Assembly (NCBI RefSeq): GCF_038561965.1
Contig: NZ_CP139348.1
Location: 3,596,001 to 3,660,000, forward strand
Origin: Stutzerimonas stutzeri
GTDB taxonomy: Bacteria; Pseudomonadota; Gammaproteobacteria; Pseudomonadales; Pseudomonadaceae
Direction: 5' to 3'
DNA: 64,000 bases
Every line of letters starts with the position of its first letter. Positions within the stretch are counted from its first letter, which is position 1. Below, one piece after another: positions 27,192 to 36,028 of this stretch. The translations under genes were made by a program, and so were the position numbers. The notes below the pieces were generated by a model, which was not told the origin of the DNA, made no database searches, and was given only the letters and a program-made list of their open reading frames with translations.

Positions 27192-28010
27192 TCAGCGGCC
27201 GCTTCGGGCCTGCTCGTACAGCGGCATCACTTTCGGAATATTCGCCTTGAGCGCCGCAGTGCGGGTCGTGGACGACGGGTGCGTGCTCATGAACTCTGGC
27301 GGCGCCGAGCCACCTGCGCCGCCCATCTTTTCCCACAGCGTAATTGCAGCATTCGGGTTGTAACCGGCGCGTGCCGCCAGTTCCAGGCCGATCAGATCCG
27401 CCTCGTTCTCATTGCCACGGCTGTTGGGCAGGGTCATCAGATATTCGACGCCCATATTCGCCATTTGCAGGCCGCCTGTGCCTACGCCCATGGCCGAACC
27501 CAGCTGTGTGGCCATCTGCACGCCATAAGCCTTGGACATCGCCTCGCGCCCGTGCTCGCGTAGCGCGTGCGCAATCTCATGGCCCATCACCGCCGCGATT
27601 TCGTCGTCGGTCAGCTTCAGCTTCTCGATCAGCCCGGTGTAGAAAATGATCTTGCCGCCCGGGCCGCAGTTGGCGTTGAGCTCGGGGCTGTCGATGACGT
27701 TAACTTCCCAGGCCCATTGCGCCGCATCCGGACGGAACACCGGCACCTTGGCGATCAGCCGCTGGGCTATGCCGTTGATCCGCTTGGCGGTCGCGGTGTC
27801 TTTCTTCAGCACGCCCTGGCTCGCAGCCTTGCTGAGCGTTTCCTGATAGGACTGCGCATACATCTGGTTGACCTGGTCGGTCGACAGCATGCTGAACATG
27901 TACTGCTTGCGTTCGACACCCACGGCACCGCCGCTGGTGGTATTGACAGCCTGACAGCCCGCCAGCACGGCGGCAGCGATCAACATGGACAATCTATGCG
28001 GCTTGAACAT
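27192..28010 (-). CDS. M48-family lipoprotein metalloprotease (LoiP/YggG-like)
   Basis: 272 residues. The signal peptide ends in VLAGC, so Cys19 would be lipidated. The zinc-protease motif VMGHEIAHALREHGR and the third ligand region GNENEADLIGLELAARAGYNP are complete, as is the FMSTHPSSTTR tail. Such proteins are periplasmic or outer-membrane quality-control proteases. Divergent from the chemoreceptor gene at 28141. Confidence 0.92.
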   Translation of the reverse strand: MFKPHRLSMLIAAAVLAGCQAVNTTSGGAVGVERKQYMFSMLSTDQVNQMYAQSYQETLSKAASQGVLKKDTATAKRINGIAQRLIAKVPVFRPDAAQWAWEVNVIDSPELNANCGPGGKIIFYTGLIEKLKLTDDEIAAVMGHEIAHALREHGREAMSKAYGVQMATQLGSAMGVGTGGLQMANMGVEYLMTLPNSRGNENEADLIGLELAARAGYNPNAAITLWEKMGGAGGSAPPEFMSTHPSSTTRTAALKANIPKVMPLYEQARSGR

Positions 28011-28079
28011 CGAGTCTCTCCAGAAAACCTGCGCCGTATCCTAGAGCGGCCCCACCTGGCAGGCAACCAGCGGCTCCGC

Positions 28080-28106
28080 TGCAGTTGTCGCAAATTCGGC
28101 CGATAG
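28080..28106 (+). promoter_or_regulatory. Sigma-28 (FliA)-like promoter of the chemoreceptor gene
   Basis: The -10 like GCCGATAG at 28099-28106 is nearly perfect to the FliA consensus GCCGATAA. An 11-bp spacer separates it from TGCAGTTG at 28080-28087, which matches TCAAGTTT at five of eight positions. It sits 34 bp before the start of a methyl-accepting chemotaxis protein gene, where FliA promoters are common. Confidence 0.55.
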
Positions 28107-28140
28107 CCTACTTATCCGCTACGCAACTGGAGTACTGCCC

Positions 28141-30270
28141 ATGTTCCGATCCATTCAGACCGCCTTCGCGGCATTGGCCGGTGCCTGCACGTTAGCCGTG
28201 ATCGCGGCGCTTCTGCTGTACGCGATGGTATCCGGCATGCGCAGCCAGGAGCTGGTCGAGGAGCGCACCCGCACGCTGATCGACGGCATGGTCGAACAAC
28301 GCGTGACTGCGCTGGCTCAGGCTCAGGTCAGCCGTATCCAGGCACAATTGCAGGCACCTTTGCAGATCGCCACAGGGCTCGCCCGGGTGCATACCCTCAC
28401 CGGTCTGACCGACGACGAGGGTATGCCGATGGCTAACCTGCGGCGCGAAGAACTGATCAATCTGGCGCGCCAAACGCTGGTCGAGAACCCCAATCTAACC
28501 AGCACTTACATCGCCTGGGAACCCAACGGCGTGGATGCCAACGACCTCATGTATCGAGGCGACGAGCCGGGCATGGTCAATGGCCGCTTCGCCAGCTGGA
28601 TATACCGCGACGCTGACGGCAAATTGCTAGTCGAAAAGCTCACCGACATTGAGGACACCACTCTGCTGGAAACCGGAGTGCGTGCCGGCGAGTACTACCT
28701 GTGCCCGCGCGAGCAGCTCAAGCCCTGCGTCGGCGATCCCGCGCCGTACGAGATGAATGGCCAGAGCCAGCTGCTGTCCTCGTTCAACGCGCCGATCATC
28801 ATTGATGGCAAGTTTCACGGCATCGTCGGTGCAGACATCAGCGTCGACTTCATGCAGCAATTGCTGACCTCCGCCAATAGCCAGCTTTACGGCGGCGTCG
28901 GGCAGATCGCGCTGATCTCCAACAACGGCCGCCTTGCTGCCTACAGTCGCGACCGGAACCTGCTCGGCAAACCTGCAGCACAGCTTCTCGACGCCGAAGA
29001 ACAAGCACTGATCAAGCAGCTGCCGGCCGGCCAGAGCCACTACCGAATCGATCATGCTCGCGGGCGCGTTGCGCTGTTCCTGCCATTTTCATTCCCGGGC
29101 ACCGACGCGCGCTGGGTGTTGATGCTCGAATTGCCAACCGCAGAGGTGATGAAGGAGCTGGACCAGTTGATGGTTGCGCTCACCGACGAAAGCCGCAGCA
29201 ACATCGCCACCATGCTCTTCATCGGCATGCTCATTGCCTTCGCCGGCCTGCTCGCTATCTGGCTGATCAGCCGCCGCATCACCCGGCCGCTACGCGACAT
29301 GGTGGTCATGCTGGACAACATCAGTCAGGGCGAAGGCGATCTCACCCAGCGGCTGAATATCGACAGCCGCAACGAGCTTGGCCAGATCGCTGCTGGTTTC
29401 AACGCCTTCCTGGCACGCCTGCAGGGCATGATCAGCGAGGTGGTCAGCTCGGTGCAGAAAGTCAGCGACGCATCCGAACACACCGCCGACATTGCCATCC
29501 GGACCGACAAGGGTGTGCAGACGCAGCTGGCGGAGATCGAACTGGTCGCCACTGCCGTGCATGAGATGACCGCAACAGCCCAGGACGTAGCGCGCAACGC
29601 GACCCAGGCGGCCGAAGCTGCCAACAATGCCGATCGCGCGGCCGATCAAGGCCGGCATATCGTCCAGGACACTGGCTCGACCATCACCGAACTGGCCGGA
29701 GAGATCGGCCGGGCCGTGGAAGTGGTGCAGACGCTCGCGCGGGACAGCGAAAATATCGGCGCCATTCTGGTCACCATCCGCAGCATCGCCGAGCAAACCA
29801 ACCTGCTCGCCCTGAATGCCGCAATCGAGGCGGCCCGGGCCGGCGAGCAAGGCCGCGGTTTCGCAGTAGTGGCCGACGAAGTACGCAATCTGGCGCAGAA
29901 GACACAGCAGGCAACCGGCGAGATCCAGCAGATGATCCAGCAATTGCAAGGCGGCACGCGTGACGTCGTACAGGTGATGGAACAAAGCCAGAACCGTACG
30001 CGACGCAGTGTCGAACAGGCCGATGCTGCCGCCGAAGCTCTGCAGGCGATCACCCAGGCCGTCTCGCTGATCACCGATATGAACAATCAGATCGCCAGTG
30101 CCGCGGAGGAGCAGAGCGCGGTCGCCGAAGACATCAACCGCAACGTCACCAATATCGGCCAGGTCGCCCAACAGGTCGCCAGCGGTGCCGACGAAGCCAG
30201 CCAGGCCAGTGCCGGACTGACGCGCCTGGCGGAACAGCAGCGCCGGCTGATCAACCAGTTCAGGGTTTAA
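28141..30270 (+). CDS. Methyl-accepting chemotaxis protein with dCache-like sensor
   Basis: 709 residues. TM1 is about residues 7-32 and a double-Cache-type periplasmic sensor covers 40-350 (YIAWEPNGVDANDLMY, GVRAGEYYLCPRE, INDGKFHG-type IIIDGKFHGIVGADIS). TM2 is near 358-380 and a HAMP domain follows (RRITRPLRDMVVMLDNISQGEGDLTQRL). The signalling hairpin holds the invariant EQTNLLALNAAIEAARAGEQGRGFAVVADEVRNLA. No CheR-binding pentapeptide is seen at the C-terminus (NQFRV). Related PctA/McpA receptors sense amino acids or small organic acids; the ligand here is not predictable. Confidence 0.93.
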   Translation: MFRSIQTAFAALAGACTLAVIAALLLYAMVSGMRSQELVEERTRTLIDGMVEQRVTALAQAQVSRIQAQLQAPLQIATGLARVHTLTGLTDDEGMPMANLRREELINLARQTLVENPNLTSTYIAWEPNGVDANDLMYRGDEPGMVNGRFASWIYRDADGKLLVEKLTDIEDTTLLETGVRAGEYYLCPREQLKPCVGDPAPYEMNGQSQLLSSFNAPIIIDGKFHGIVGADISVDFMQQLLTSANSQLYGGVGQIALISNNGRLAAYSRDRNLLGKPAAQLLDAEEQALIKQLPAGQSHYRIDHARGRVALFLPFSFPGTDARWVLMLELPTAEVMKELDQLMVALTDESRSNIATMLFIGMLIAFAGLLAIWLISRRITRPLRDMVVMLDNISQGEGDLTQRLNIDSRNELGQIAAGFNAFLARLQGMISEVVSSVQKVSDASEHTADIAIRTDKGVQTQLAEIELVATAVHEMTATAQDVARNATQAAEAANNADRAADQGRHIVQDTGSTITELAGEIGRAVEVVQTLARDSENIGAILVTIRSIAEQTNLLALNAAIEAARAGEQGRGFAVVADEVRNLAQKTQQATGEIQQMIQQLQGGTRDVVQVMEQSQNRTRRSVEQADAAAEALQAITQAVSLITDMNNQIASAAEEQSAVAEDINRNVTNIGQVAQQVASGADEASQASAGLTRLAEQQRRLINQFRV

Positions 30271-30300
30271 TGGCCCAGGGCGCTCTGTCGATTTGCTCGA

Positions 30301-30918
30301 TCAGGCCGGAGTCAGGCACTCCGGCCCGTCGAGACGCGGATCGTTCACCAGCGTCGCCAATGGACGTTCGCGCAACGCTGGCTGGGGCTGAGCCATCAGC
30401 GCCTGCAGTGTTTCGAGTGGCGTCTCGGGGTCGAGCCAGGCGGCCTGGCCGGCCTCATCGAGCATCAACGGCCGACGCAGCGCGGCAGCCGAAAGCGTTA
30501 CCACCGCAGCGCTCAGGTATGTATGGCCCTGCACCGGATAGGCTTCCCAGAGCGCGGCCAGGTACATCAGCGAGCCTTCGCTGGTCATCCAGTACGGGCG
30601 CTTACGCGCCGTGCCGCGCCATTCATAAAAGCCGTTGGCCGGAAGCAGGCCACGACGCAGACGAAAAGCGTCGCGAAACATGGGCTGCTCGGTAATGGTT
30701 TCGGCACGTGCCTGGGCCGGCGTCCGAGTCAGATCGGTCATCCAGGCCGGCGTCAGCCCCCAGCGCACCCGATCGAGCTGCAACTGCGCATCGAGCTGGC
30801 GCAACAACAGCACCGACGTGCCAGGGGCGAGGCTCCAGTGCGGCTGCTGGTCAGAGGGAAAACCGGGCAAGGCCGCGAAGTCCTGGCTCCAACGAAAAAG
30901 GGCGTAGCGACCGCACAT
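30301..30918 (-). CDS. SRAP/YedK-like protein lacking two catalytic residues
   Basis: 205 residues starting MCGRY, the conserved start of the HMCES/YedK (SRAP) family, whose Cys2 forms a covalent link with abasic DNA sites. The Glu in NGFYEW (about E99) is present. The active-site Asn, normally in NARxET, is Gln here (QARAET, about residue 69). The active-site His in HDRRP is Ala here (ALRRP, about residue 146). These two changes suggest altered or lost autopeptidase or release chemistry. Pseudomonads often carry more than one SRAP gene, so this may be a divergent paralogue. The nearest neighbour is a DUF2007 gene. Confidence 0.85.
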   Translation of the reverse strand: MCGRYALFRWSQDFAALPGFPSDQQPHWSLAPGTSVLLLRQLDAQLQLDRVRWGLTPAWMTDLTRTPAQARAETITEQPMFRDAFRLRRGLLPANGFYEWRGTARKRPYWMTSEGSLMYLAALWEAYPVQGHTYLSAAVVTLSAAALRRPLMLDEAGQAAWLDPETPLETLQALMAQPQPALRERPLATLVNDPRLDGPECLTPA

Positions 30919-30930
30919 AAAAAAGACTCG

Positions 30931-31194
30931 TCAACAGATCAGTTCGCCGGGGTAACTCTCCGGTTCATCGCCCGGCAGCGGCTCGGCGCCATTGTACGCA
31001 GCGATCAGCTGACGCGCCCGCTCTGCATCCTCGTCCGGCACCATGAGCCCGAGCAACCCCGCCGCCGGCAGCTCACCCATTGCGCCAATCAGGTGGCTAC
31101 CGGCGAGGAATGCCTCTATGCCCTCGGCGATCAACATGCCGTTGAGCATCTCGGCCTCAAGCAGGTCGCGCGGTTCGTATATACGCCGCATCAT
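30931..31194 (-). CDS. DUF2007 family small protein
   Basis: 87 residues. RRIYEPRDLLEAEMLNGMLIAEGIEAFLAGSHLIGAMGELPAAGLLGLMVPDEDAERARQLIAAY is a typical DUF2007 domain, a PII-like small fold proposed to act in signalling. Its function is unknown. Its start overlaps the stop of the CPXCG gene by ATGA, and there is a second in-frame ATG directly after the first. The SRAP gene starts 12 bp downstream on the same strand, so the three probably form one operon. Confidence 0.85.
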   Translation of the reverse strand: MMRRIYEPRDLLEAEMLNGMLIAEGIEAFLAGSHLIGAMGELPAAGLLGLMVPDEDAERARQLIAAYNGAEPLPGDEPESYPGELIC

Positions 31195-31373
31195 TCATCC
31201 TCCCTGAGGGTGTCCAGCTGCCACTGCTCCCCGTCCGTGCGCAGGTCGAATACCACCGGCCGGCAACACACCGTGCAGTCCTCGATGTACTGCTGATCCC
31301 CTGCGCTGAGATCGAGCACAGCCTCAACCGGCTCGCCGCAGTAAGGGCAATTGAAGACCTGTGTTTCGAGCAT
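31191..31373 (-). CDS. CPXCG-motif small Cys-rich protein
   Basis: 60 residues with two Cys pairs, NCPYCGEP near the start and DCTVCCRPV in the middle. They form a probable zinc ribbon. This matches the conserved CPXCG family of unknown function. A GGAGG site lies four bases before the ATG at 31373; a TTG one codon earlier is less likely. It is the first gene of the leftward group CPXCG-DUF2007-SRAP. Confidence 0.88.
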   Translation of the reverse strand: MLETQVFNCPYCGEPVEAVLDLSAGDQQYIEDCTVCCRPVVFDLRTDGEQWQLDTLREDE

Positions 31374-31396
31374 CAAACCTCCACGTGACTTGCCGC

Positions 31397-31436
31397 TATA
31401 ATCGCCGTCTTTAAAGGTCGTTGTTTCAGACCTTTA
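31397..31436 (+). promoter_or_regulatory. Candidate -10 box and 5'-UTR hairpin before the acyltransferase gene
   Basis: TATAAT at 31397-31402 is a perfect -10 hexamer, but its -35 region is poor. Just downstream, TAAAGGTC / GACCTTTA form an 8-bp stem with a 9-nt loop at 31412-31436. The hairpin would be at the 5' end of a long leader before the start at 31617. Confidence 0.35.
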
Positions 31437-31616
31437 TCAAAAACACCGACTCGGCGTGCCTGTAACCGGGCATCCTGGGCCGCATGCAGGCTTCACAGGC
31501 GATCAGCCGAATCAACCGTTTACTCGATGAGTATGAGCCAGCCGGCTCCGGTCCGTTCCGCGAAATTGTCGTGCAGCTCACGCTCCGGCCCGTTCTTCGT
31601 TTCCTTTACAGAGAGC

Positions 31617-32783
31617 ATGATGGACGAATTCGAAGCCATCCGACCTTACGCCGACGCCGAAGTACCGACGGTCATGGCGCGCCTGTTCGCTGATCGCGAG
31701 TTTCTCGACATTCTGGCGCACTTCCGCTTCCCGCGCCTGGCCGACAGCCTGGGCTGGCTGATCAAACCCGTCATCTCGCGCCGGCTGCGTCGCCAGTTCG
31801 CCAGTATCCACACGGTTGACGCGCTGCAACACAAGATCGAGGCGTACGTCGACCGCACCATCGAGCGCGCCACCGACGGCGTGACGTTTTCCGGACTGGA
31901 GCGCCTGCAACAGGGCCGGGCCTACCTGTTTCTGGCCAATCACCGCGACATCGTCATGGACCCGGCATTCGTCAACTACGCGGTGTACCAAGCCGGCATT
32001 CGGACTCCGCGCATCGCCATCGGCGATAACCTGCTGCAGCGCCCATTCGTCAGCGATCTGATGCGCCTGAACAAAAGCTTTATCGTGCGCCGCTCCGTCA
32101 CCGGGCGGCGCGAGAAGCTGGCTGCTTATCAAGTGCTGTCGGCCTACATCAACCACTCGATCCGCAACGATGGCGAGTCGGTATGGATTGCGCAGGCCGA
32201 GGGCCGCGCCAAGGACGGTGACGACCGCACCGATTCGGCGATCCTCAAGATGCTGCACATGAGCCGCAAGGACGAGGCCTTCGCCGAAACGCTCGCGGCG
32301 TTGCGACCAGTGCCGGTCGCGATCAGCTACGAATACGATCCATGCGATCAGGCCAAGGCGCGCGAGCTGTACATTCGCGCCACCACCGGGACCTACAGCA
32401 AGGCCCCGGGTGAGGACGACGCCAGCATTGCGTTGGGCATCACCGGCTACAAGGGGCGTGTGCATATCGCCTTCTGCACGCCGATGGAGAGCGTCCCCGA
32501 GGATGCGAAGCAGATGGCAGTGACGGTGGACAGCCAGATTCTCGGCAGCTACCGGCTGTTTCCGGTGCACTACCTCGCCTATCGCTTGTGGGATGACCGG
32601 GACCCGGAAATCCAGGTGCCCAGCGCCGCCGAGCTATTCAGCCGTGAGGAAGTGGAGCGCGCTGAAGCGGAGTGGAGCAAGCGCCTGGCCGCCTGTCCGA
32701 GCGTGCAGCAGCCCTATCTGATTCAGCAGTACGCCACTCCGGTACGTAACCAGTACCGCCTGAACGCAGGGCTCGAACCCTGA
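31617..32783 (+). CDS. 1-acyl-sn-glycerol-3-phosphate acyltransferase-like protein (PlsB/PlsC fold)
   Basis: 388 residues from MMDEFEAIRPYADAEVPTVMARL. The acyltransferase motif is LFLANHRDIVMDPAFVNY (NHxxxxD), and WIAQAEGRAKDGDDRT takes the place of the substrate-binding EGTR block. The later part resembles larger glycerol-3-phosphate acyltransferase-like proteins of pseudomonads. It probably esterifies lysophospholipid or glycerol lipids at the membrane. The ribosome-binding site at 31617 is weak (AGAGAG), and the frame is open to 31527, so the start is not certain. Confidence 0.82.
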   Translation: MMDEFEAIRPYADAEVPTVMARLFADREFLDILAHFRFPRLADSLGWLIKPVISRRLRRQFASIHTVDALQHKIEAYVDRTIERATDGVTFSGLERLQQGRAYLFLANHRDIVMDPAFVNYAVYQAGIRTPRIAIGDNLLQRPFVSDLMRLNKSFIVRRSVTGRREKLAAYQVLSAYINHSIRNDGESVWIAQAEGRAKDGDDRTDSAILKMLHMSRKDEAFAETLAALRPVPVAISYEYDPCDQAKARELYIRATTGTYSKAPGEDDASIALGITGYKGRVHIAFCTPMESVPEDAKQMAVTVDSQILGSYRLFPVHYLAYRLWDDRDPEIQVPSAAELFSREEVERAEAEWSKRLAACPSVQQPYLIQQYATPVRNQYRLNAGLEP

Positions 32784-32843
32784 AGGTGAAGGCCCACAGC
32801 ACGTCGTGCAGCGGGCCCTGCCCCTATCCATTCAGGGATCGGC

Positions 32844-33125
32844 TCAAATCAGGCGCGAAGCCACCGACAGGCTCAGGCCAAGCAGAACACCTGCCCAGCC
32901 GAATCGATAGAACACCCGATTGACGCGCTGCGTCGCGCCATCGCCCGCGGCTGTATCACGCGAAGCACCAGCGGCTTGAGCGATCACTGCCTGCCGCACA
33001 GAACGCGTCTCCCGCCACTGGGTAGCCACCAGCAACCAACCGCCGCAAAGCGCGCAGATAAGTGCCAGCCCGTTAAGCAAATATGCAGGGGCAATCACGA
33101 TCCCCAACTGCGCATGTAACACCAT
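32844..33125 (-). CDS. Small membrane protein of unknown function
   Basis: 93 residues from MVLHAQLGIVIAPAYLLNG. Two hydrophobic segments are visible at about 7-33 and 75-92, with a polar loop between (TQWRETRSVRQAV..GDGATQRVNRVFYRF). No family was recognised. The longer frame to 33182 adds an unlikely N-terminus. It is leftward and isolated between the acyltransferase and DUF1329 genes. Confidence 0.55.
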   Translation of the reverse strand: MVLHAQLGIVIAPAYLLNGLALICALCGGWLLVATQWRETRSVRQAVIAQAAGASRDTAAGDGATQRVNRVFYRFGWAGVLLGLSLSVASRLI

Positions 33126-33499
33126 CCCACTCTCCACCTTTGCGAGCCGCTGAGCAGCCGCGCAGTTTATCCCTATGTACACGCAAAGTCCGGGCGTCCC
33201 GATAAAGCGCCAGCGCTTTGAGCACCATAATCAGCCCAACTTATGACGCAGTGTTCACCGCTCGGCCTTGACTATGGCCAGGCTCACCCGCACCCTCGAC
33301 ATACCTCGAAACGGCGTACTAGAGCGTGTGCGGGGACGGCAGCCAAACACCTTGGCACTGCTGCAGCCAAAACTCTTGGCCAGCGATAAATGCCTTCGTA
33401 AGAGGCACTGCCGGCACATCTCGCTATGCCGTATCACTCGGTGTCAGTTGTTATCGGGCGCCACGGGGAATCAGCTATTCAGAACGACAGGACGAGATA
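33126..33499. other. Intergenic region before the DUF1329 gene
   Basis: 374 bp with no convincing gene. It contains the leader of the rightward DUF1329 gene, and a GACAGGACGAG stretch serves as its ribosome-binding site. No clear promoter or hairpin was identified. Confidence 0.4.
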
Positions 33500-34861
33500 A
33501 TGAAAATAACAATGTTCACAACCGGAGCGCTCACGCTTTCACTGCTAGCCAGCAATATCATGGCGGCGGTTCCCGAATCGGAAGCAGCGCGTCTGGGCAA
33601 CGAGCTAACGCCGGTCGGCGCGGAGAAAGCCGGCAACGCAGCAGGCACTATTTCCGCCTGGACCGGCGGGCTGGCGCAGGACGCCGCCGCGGTCTCTCCC
33701 GACGGGTTCGTCGGCGATCCCTATCCCAGCGACAAGCCGAAGTTCACCATCACCGCGCAGAACTTCGAGCAGTACAAAGGCAACCTGACGCCTGGCCAGA
33801 TCGCCATGTTCAAGCGTTATCCGGACAGCTACCGCCTGCCTGTCTACGAGACACGGCGCAGCGCGGCCATGCCGCAGCATGTGTATGACGCCGCAGCGCG
33901 CAACGCCACACAGACCAACATGGTTCGCGGCGGCAACGGCCTGGAGAACTTCGATAAAGCCATCGCCTTCCCGATTCCGAAGGACGGCATGGAGGTCGTC
34001 TGGAACCACATCACCCGTTATCGGGGCGGTTCAGCGCGCCGCGTGATCGCCCAGGCCACGCCACAGGTGAACGGCAGCTTCAGCCTGGTCAAGTTCGTCG
34101 ACGAGGTGGTCTATACCGACAGCCTGACCGATTACAAACCCGAGAAGCACGGCAACGTCCTGTTCTACTTCAAGCAACAGGTGACCGAACCGTCCCGCCT
34201 GGCCGGCAACGTGCTGTTGGTACACGAGACGCTGGACCAGGTGAAGGAGCCGCGCATGGCGTGGATCTACAACGCTGGCCAGCGCCGCGTTCGCCGCGCG
34301 CCGCAGGTGGCCTATGACGGCCCCGGCACTGCTGCCGACGGTCTGCGCACCGCCGACAACCTGGACATGTTCAACGGCGCGCCAGACCGCTATGACTGGA
34401 AGCTGATCGGCAAGAAGGAGCTGTACATCCCCTACAACTCCTACCGCCTGGATTCGCCGGAGCTTAAGTACGCCGATATCGTCAAGGCCGGACACATCAA
34501 CCAGGACCTGACCCGCTACGAACTGCACCGCGTATGGGAAGTGGAAGCGACCCTGAAGCCGGGCGAGCGCCACATCTACGCCAAGCGCCACTTCTTCATC
34601 GACGAAGACACCTGGCAGGCGGCAGTCATCGATCACTACGACGGTCGCAATCAGCTGTGGCGCGTAGCCGAAGCGCACGCCCTGCACTTCTATAACGAAC
34701 AGGTTCCGCTGTACTCGATGGAAACCCTCTATGACCTCATCTCCGGCCGCTATCTGGTCATGGGTATGAAGAACGAAGAGAAAAACCCCTACACCTACAA
34801 CTACAAGGCCAACTCCAACCAGTACACCCCGGCAGCACTGCGCAACTCCGGCGTTCGCTGA
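33500..34861 (+). CDS. DUF1329 periplasmic/outer-membrane-associated protein
   Basis: 453 residues. The N-terminus MKITMFTTGALTLSLLASNIMAAVPES is a signal peptide cleaved near residue 22-23. The block LGNELTPVGAEKAGNAAGTI..WTGG and the C-terminal MKNEEKNPY are typical of DUF1329 proteins, which have a lipoprotein-carrier (LolB-like) fold. They often accompany DUF1302 and RND transporters in hydrocarbon, sterol or lipid metabolism, but no such genes flank this one. AGGACGAG precedes the ATG; the long upstream frame is not coding. Confidence 0.9.
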   Translation: MKITMFTTGALTLSLLASNIMAAVPESEAARLGNELTPVGAEKAGNAAGTISAWTGGLAQDAAAVSPDGFVGDPYPSDKPKFTITAQNFEQYKGNLTPGQIAMFKRYPDSYRLPVYETRRSAAMPQHVYDAAARNATQTNMVRGGNGLENFDKAIAFPIPKDGMEVVWNHITRYRGGSARRVIAQATPQVNGSFSLVKFVDEVVYTDSLTDYKPEKHGNVLFYFKQQVTEPSRLAGNVLLVHETLDQVKEPRMAWIYNAGQRRVRRAPQVAYDGPGTAADGLRTADNLDMFNGAPDRYDWKLIGKKELYIPYNSYRLDSPELKYADIVKAGHINQDLTRYELHRVWEVEATLKPGERHIYAKRHFFIDEDTWQAAVIDHYDGRNQLWRVAEAHALHFYNEQVPLYSMETLYDLISGRYLVMGMKNEEKNPYTYNYKANSNQYTPAALRNSGVR

Positions 34862-34879
34862 TATTCGACTGGCTGCATC

Positions 34880-34904
34880 GACGCCCCGCTAAACGCGGGG
34901 CGTC
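34880..34904 (+). terminator. Terminator of the DUF1329 gene
   Basis: A 10-bp perfect stem (GACGCCCCGC / GCGGGGCGTC) with a TAAAC loop is followed by TTCATTT, 18 bp after the stop codon. Confidence 0.85.
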
Positions 34905-34930
34905 TTCATTTCCGCGCCATGAAAAATGAA

Positions 34931-34964
34931 AAAACCCTGCCAGGCTGAGCCTTGGCAGGGTTTT
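34931..34964 (-). terminator. Terminator of the YajG-like lipoprotein gene
   Basis: A 12-bp perfect stem (AAAACCCTGCCA / TGGCAGGGTTTT) with a 10-nt loop. It is followed by a run of T in the minus-strand direction, 30 bp beyond the stop at 34995. It could act on both strands. Confidence 0.9.
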
Positions 34965-34994
34965 CGGAACGGCAATCCCGGTGCGGCTTGCGCG

Positions 34995-35579
34995 TTACTG
35001 CGCCAGCAAACGACCGATGTTGTCGTCGCGGAAAACGCGGGTCAGCGCGTCACTCAGAACATCGGTGACCAGCTTGGTGTTGGTCTGCTCGTTCGGCGCC
35101 ATACCAAAACGCTGATTAAGCGACGCACCGTAGCGGCCGTCGTAGCGCTTGCCGGCGTTCTGTACTTCGATCTTCAGCGTCGCGCCGATATTGGCCTCGG
35201 TCACATAAAGCCCCTCTTTTGGCGACTGATATTTCAGCTCCGCCAGAGTGAGCGTCAGCTGTGGGGCGTTGTACGCATTGGGCGACGGGGTAAAGCCGAG
35301 CAGGCGCACGGCGGCTTCCGCCTGAGCTTGCAGTTTGGGTATGACCTTGGCACTCGGTACGATCACCGCGCTGGTTTCCGGATACAGGCCACCGCGGGTG
35401 CCCAGGGTTGGCGAGGGGCGCGCATCGACCACACGCACGACCACGGGCTGGCCCTGACCGACAGGATTGATGGTGCCGTTGAGTTTGGGATTCGGATCGA
35501 GCTGCTGAGGGCTATGGGCACAGCCTACGAGACTCATTCCAAGAACGGTGACAAGACCGAACAACAGGCGTTGCAGCAT
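34995..35579 (-). CDS. YajG-like lipoprotein
   Basis: 194 residues. The signal peptide ends in MSLVGC, so Cys20 would be lipidated. The sequence VVVRVVDARPSPTLGTRGGLY..SAVIVPS and the later ALTRVFRDDNIGRLLAQ match the YajG lipoprotein family, an envelope protein of unknown function often placed near ampG in enterobacteria. Here it stands alone, with its own terminator. Confidence 0.88.
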   Translation of the reverse strand: MLQRLLFGLVTVLGMSLVGCAHSPQQLDPNPKLNGTINPVGQGQPVVVRVVDARPSPTLGTRGGLYPETSAVIVPSAKVIPKLQAQAEAAVRLLGFTPSPNAYNAPQLTLTLAELKYQSPKEGLYVTEANIGATLKIEVQNAGKRYDGRYGASLNQRFGMAPNEQTNTKLVTDVLSDALTRVFRDDNIGRLLAQ

Positions 35580-35748
35580 GCTGTTTTTCTCCAGGTTAGG
35601 GACGACGAGTGCCGCGCAGTATACCCAGCGGCACGAAGCGCCGACAGTGATGAGCTTCTGACCGGCGGCAATGGCGCCCCGTTCAGTTCATAGGCCTGTC
35701 ACAAGCATCTGCGATAAAGGTCGAGCCCCTTCGCCATGAGTGAGAACC

Positions 35749-35940
35749 ATGCGCCAGATCCTTTCACTGCTGCGCCGCCGCACGCCCCGCCATTTCGCGC
35801 TGCTCGACGAGCAGGGCCGCTGCCGGATGCTGCTAAGCAGCGTCCACAGGCCCACCGGCGCAGAGTGGGTCGAAATACATGAGGCTCGCCTGGGCTGGAT
35901 CGGCCGTGAACTACCGGCTGACTGTTTGCGCGCAGCCTGA
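35749..35940 (+). CDS. Small conserved hypothetical protein
   Basis: 63 residues from MRQILSLLRRRTPRHFALLDEQGRCRMLLSSVHRPTGAEWVEIHEARLGWIGRELPADCLRAA. It is basic at the N-terminus, has no membrane segment and is not recognised by name. The ATG at 35749 has a GAGTGAGAA site before it; an ATG nine bases earlier is also in frame. It ends before a terminator shared with mqo on the opposite strand. Coding potential is plausible but modest. Confidence 0.6.
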   Translation: MRQILSLLRRRTPRHFALLDEQGRCRMLLSSVHRPTGAEWVEIHEARLGWIGRELPADCLRAA

Positions 35941-35971
35941 GCGCAACGAGCCGCAACCGTGCGCGCACAAA

Positions 35972-35999
35972 AAAGCCCCATCCATTCGGACGGGGCTTT
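35972..35999. terminator. Bidirectional terminator between the small gene and mqo
   Basis: A stem AAAGCCCC / GGGGCTTT with an inner TCC-ATTC-GGA stem lies in the convergent gap. A-runs on the left and TTTC on the right allow termination in both directions. Confidence 0.85.
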
Positions 36000-36028
36000 C
36001 TCGTTCAACCTGAGACTGACCGTTTGGC

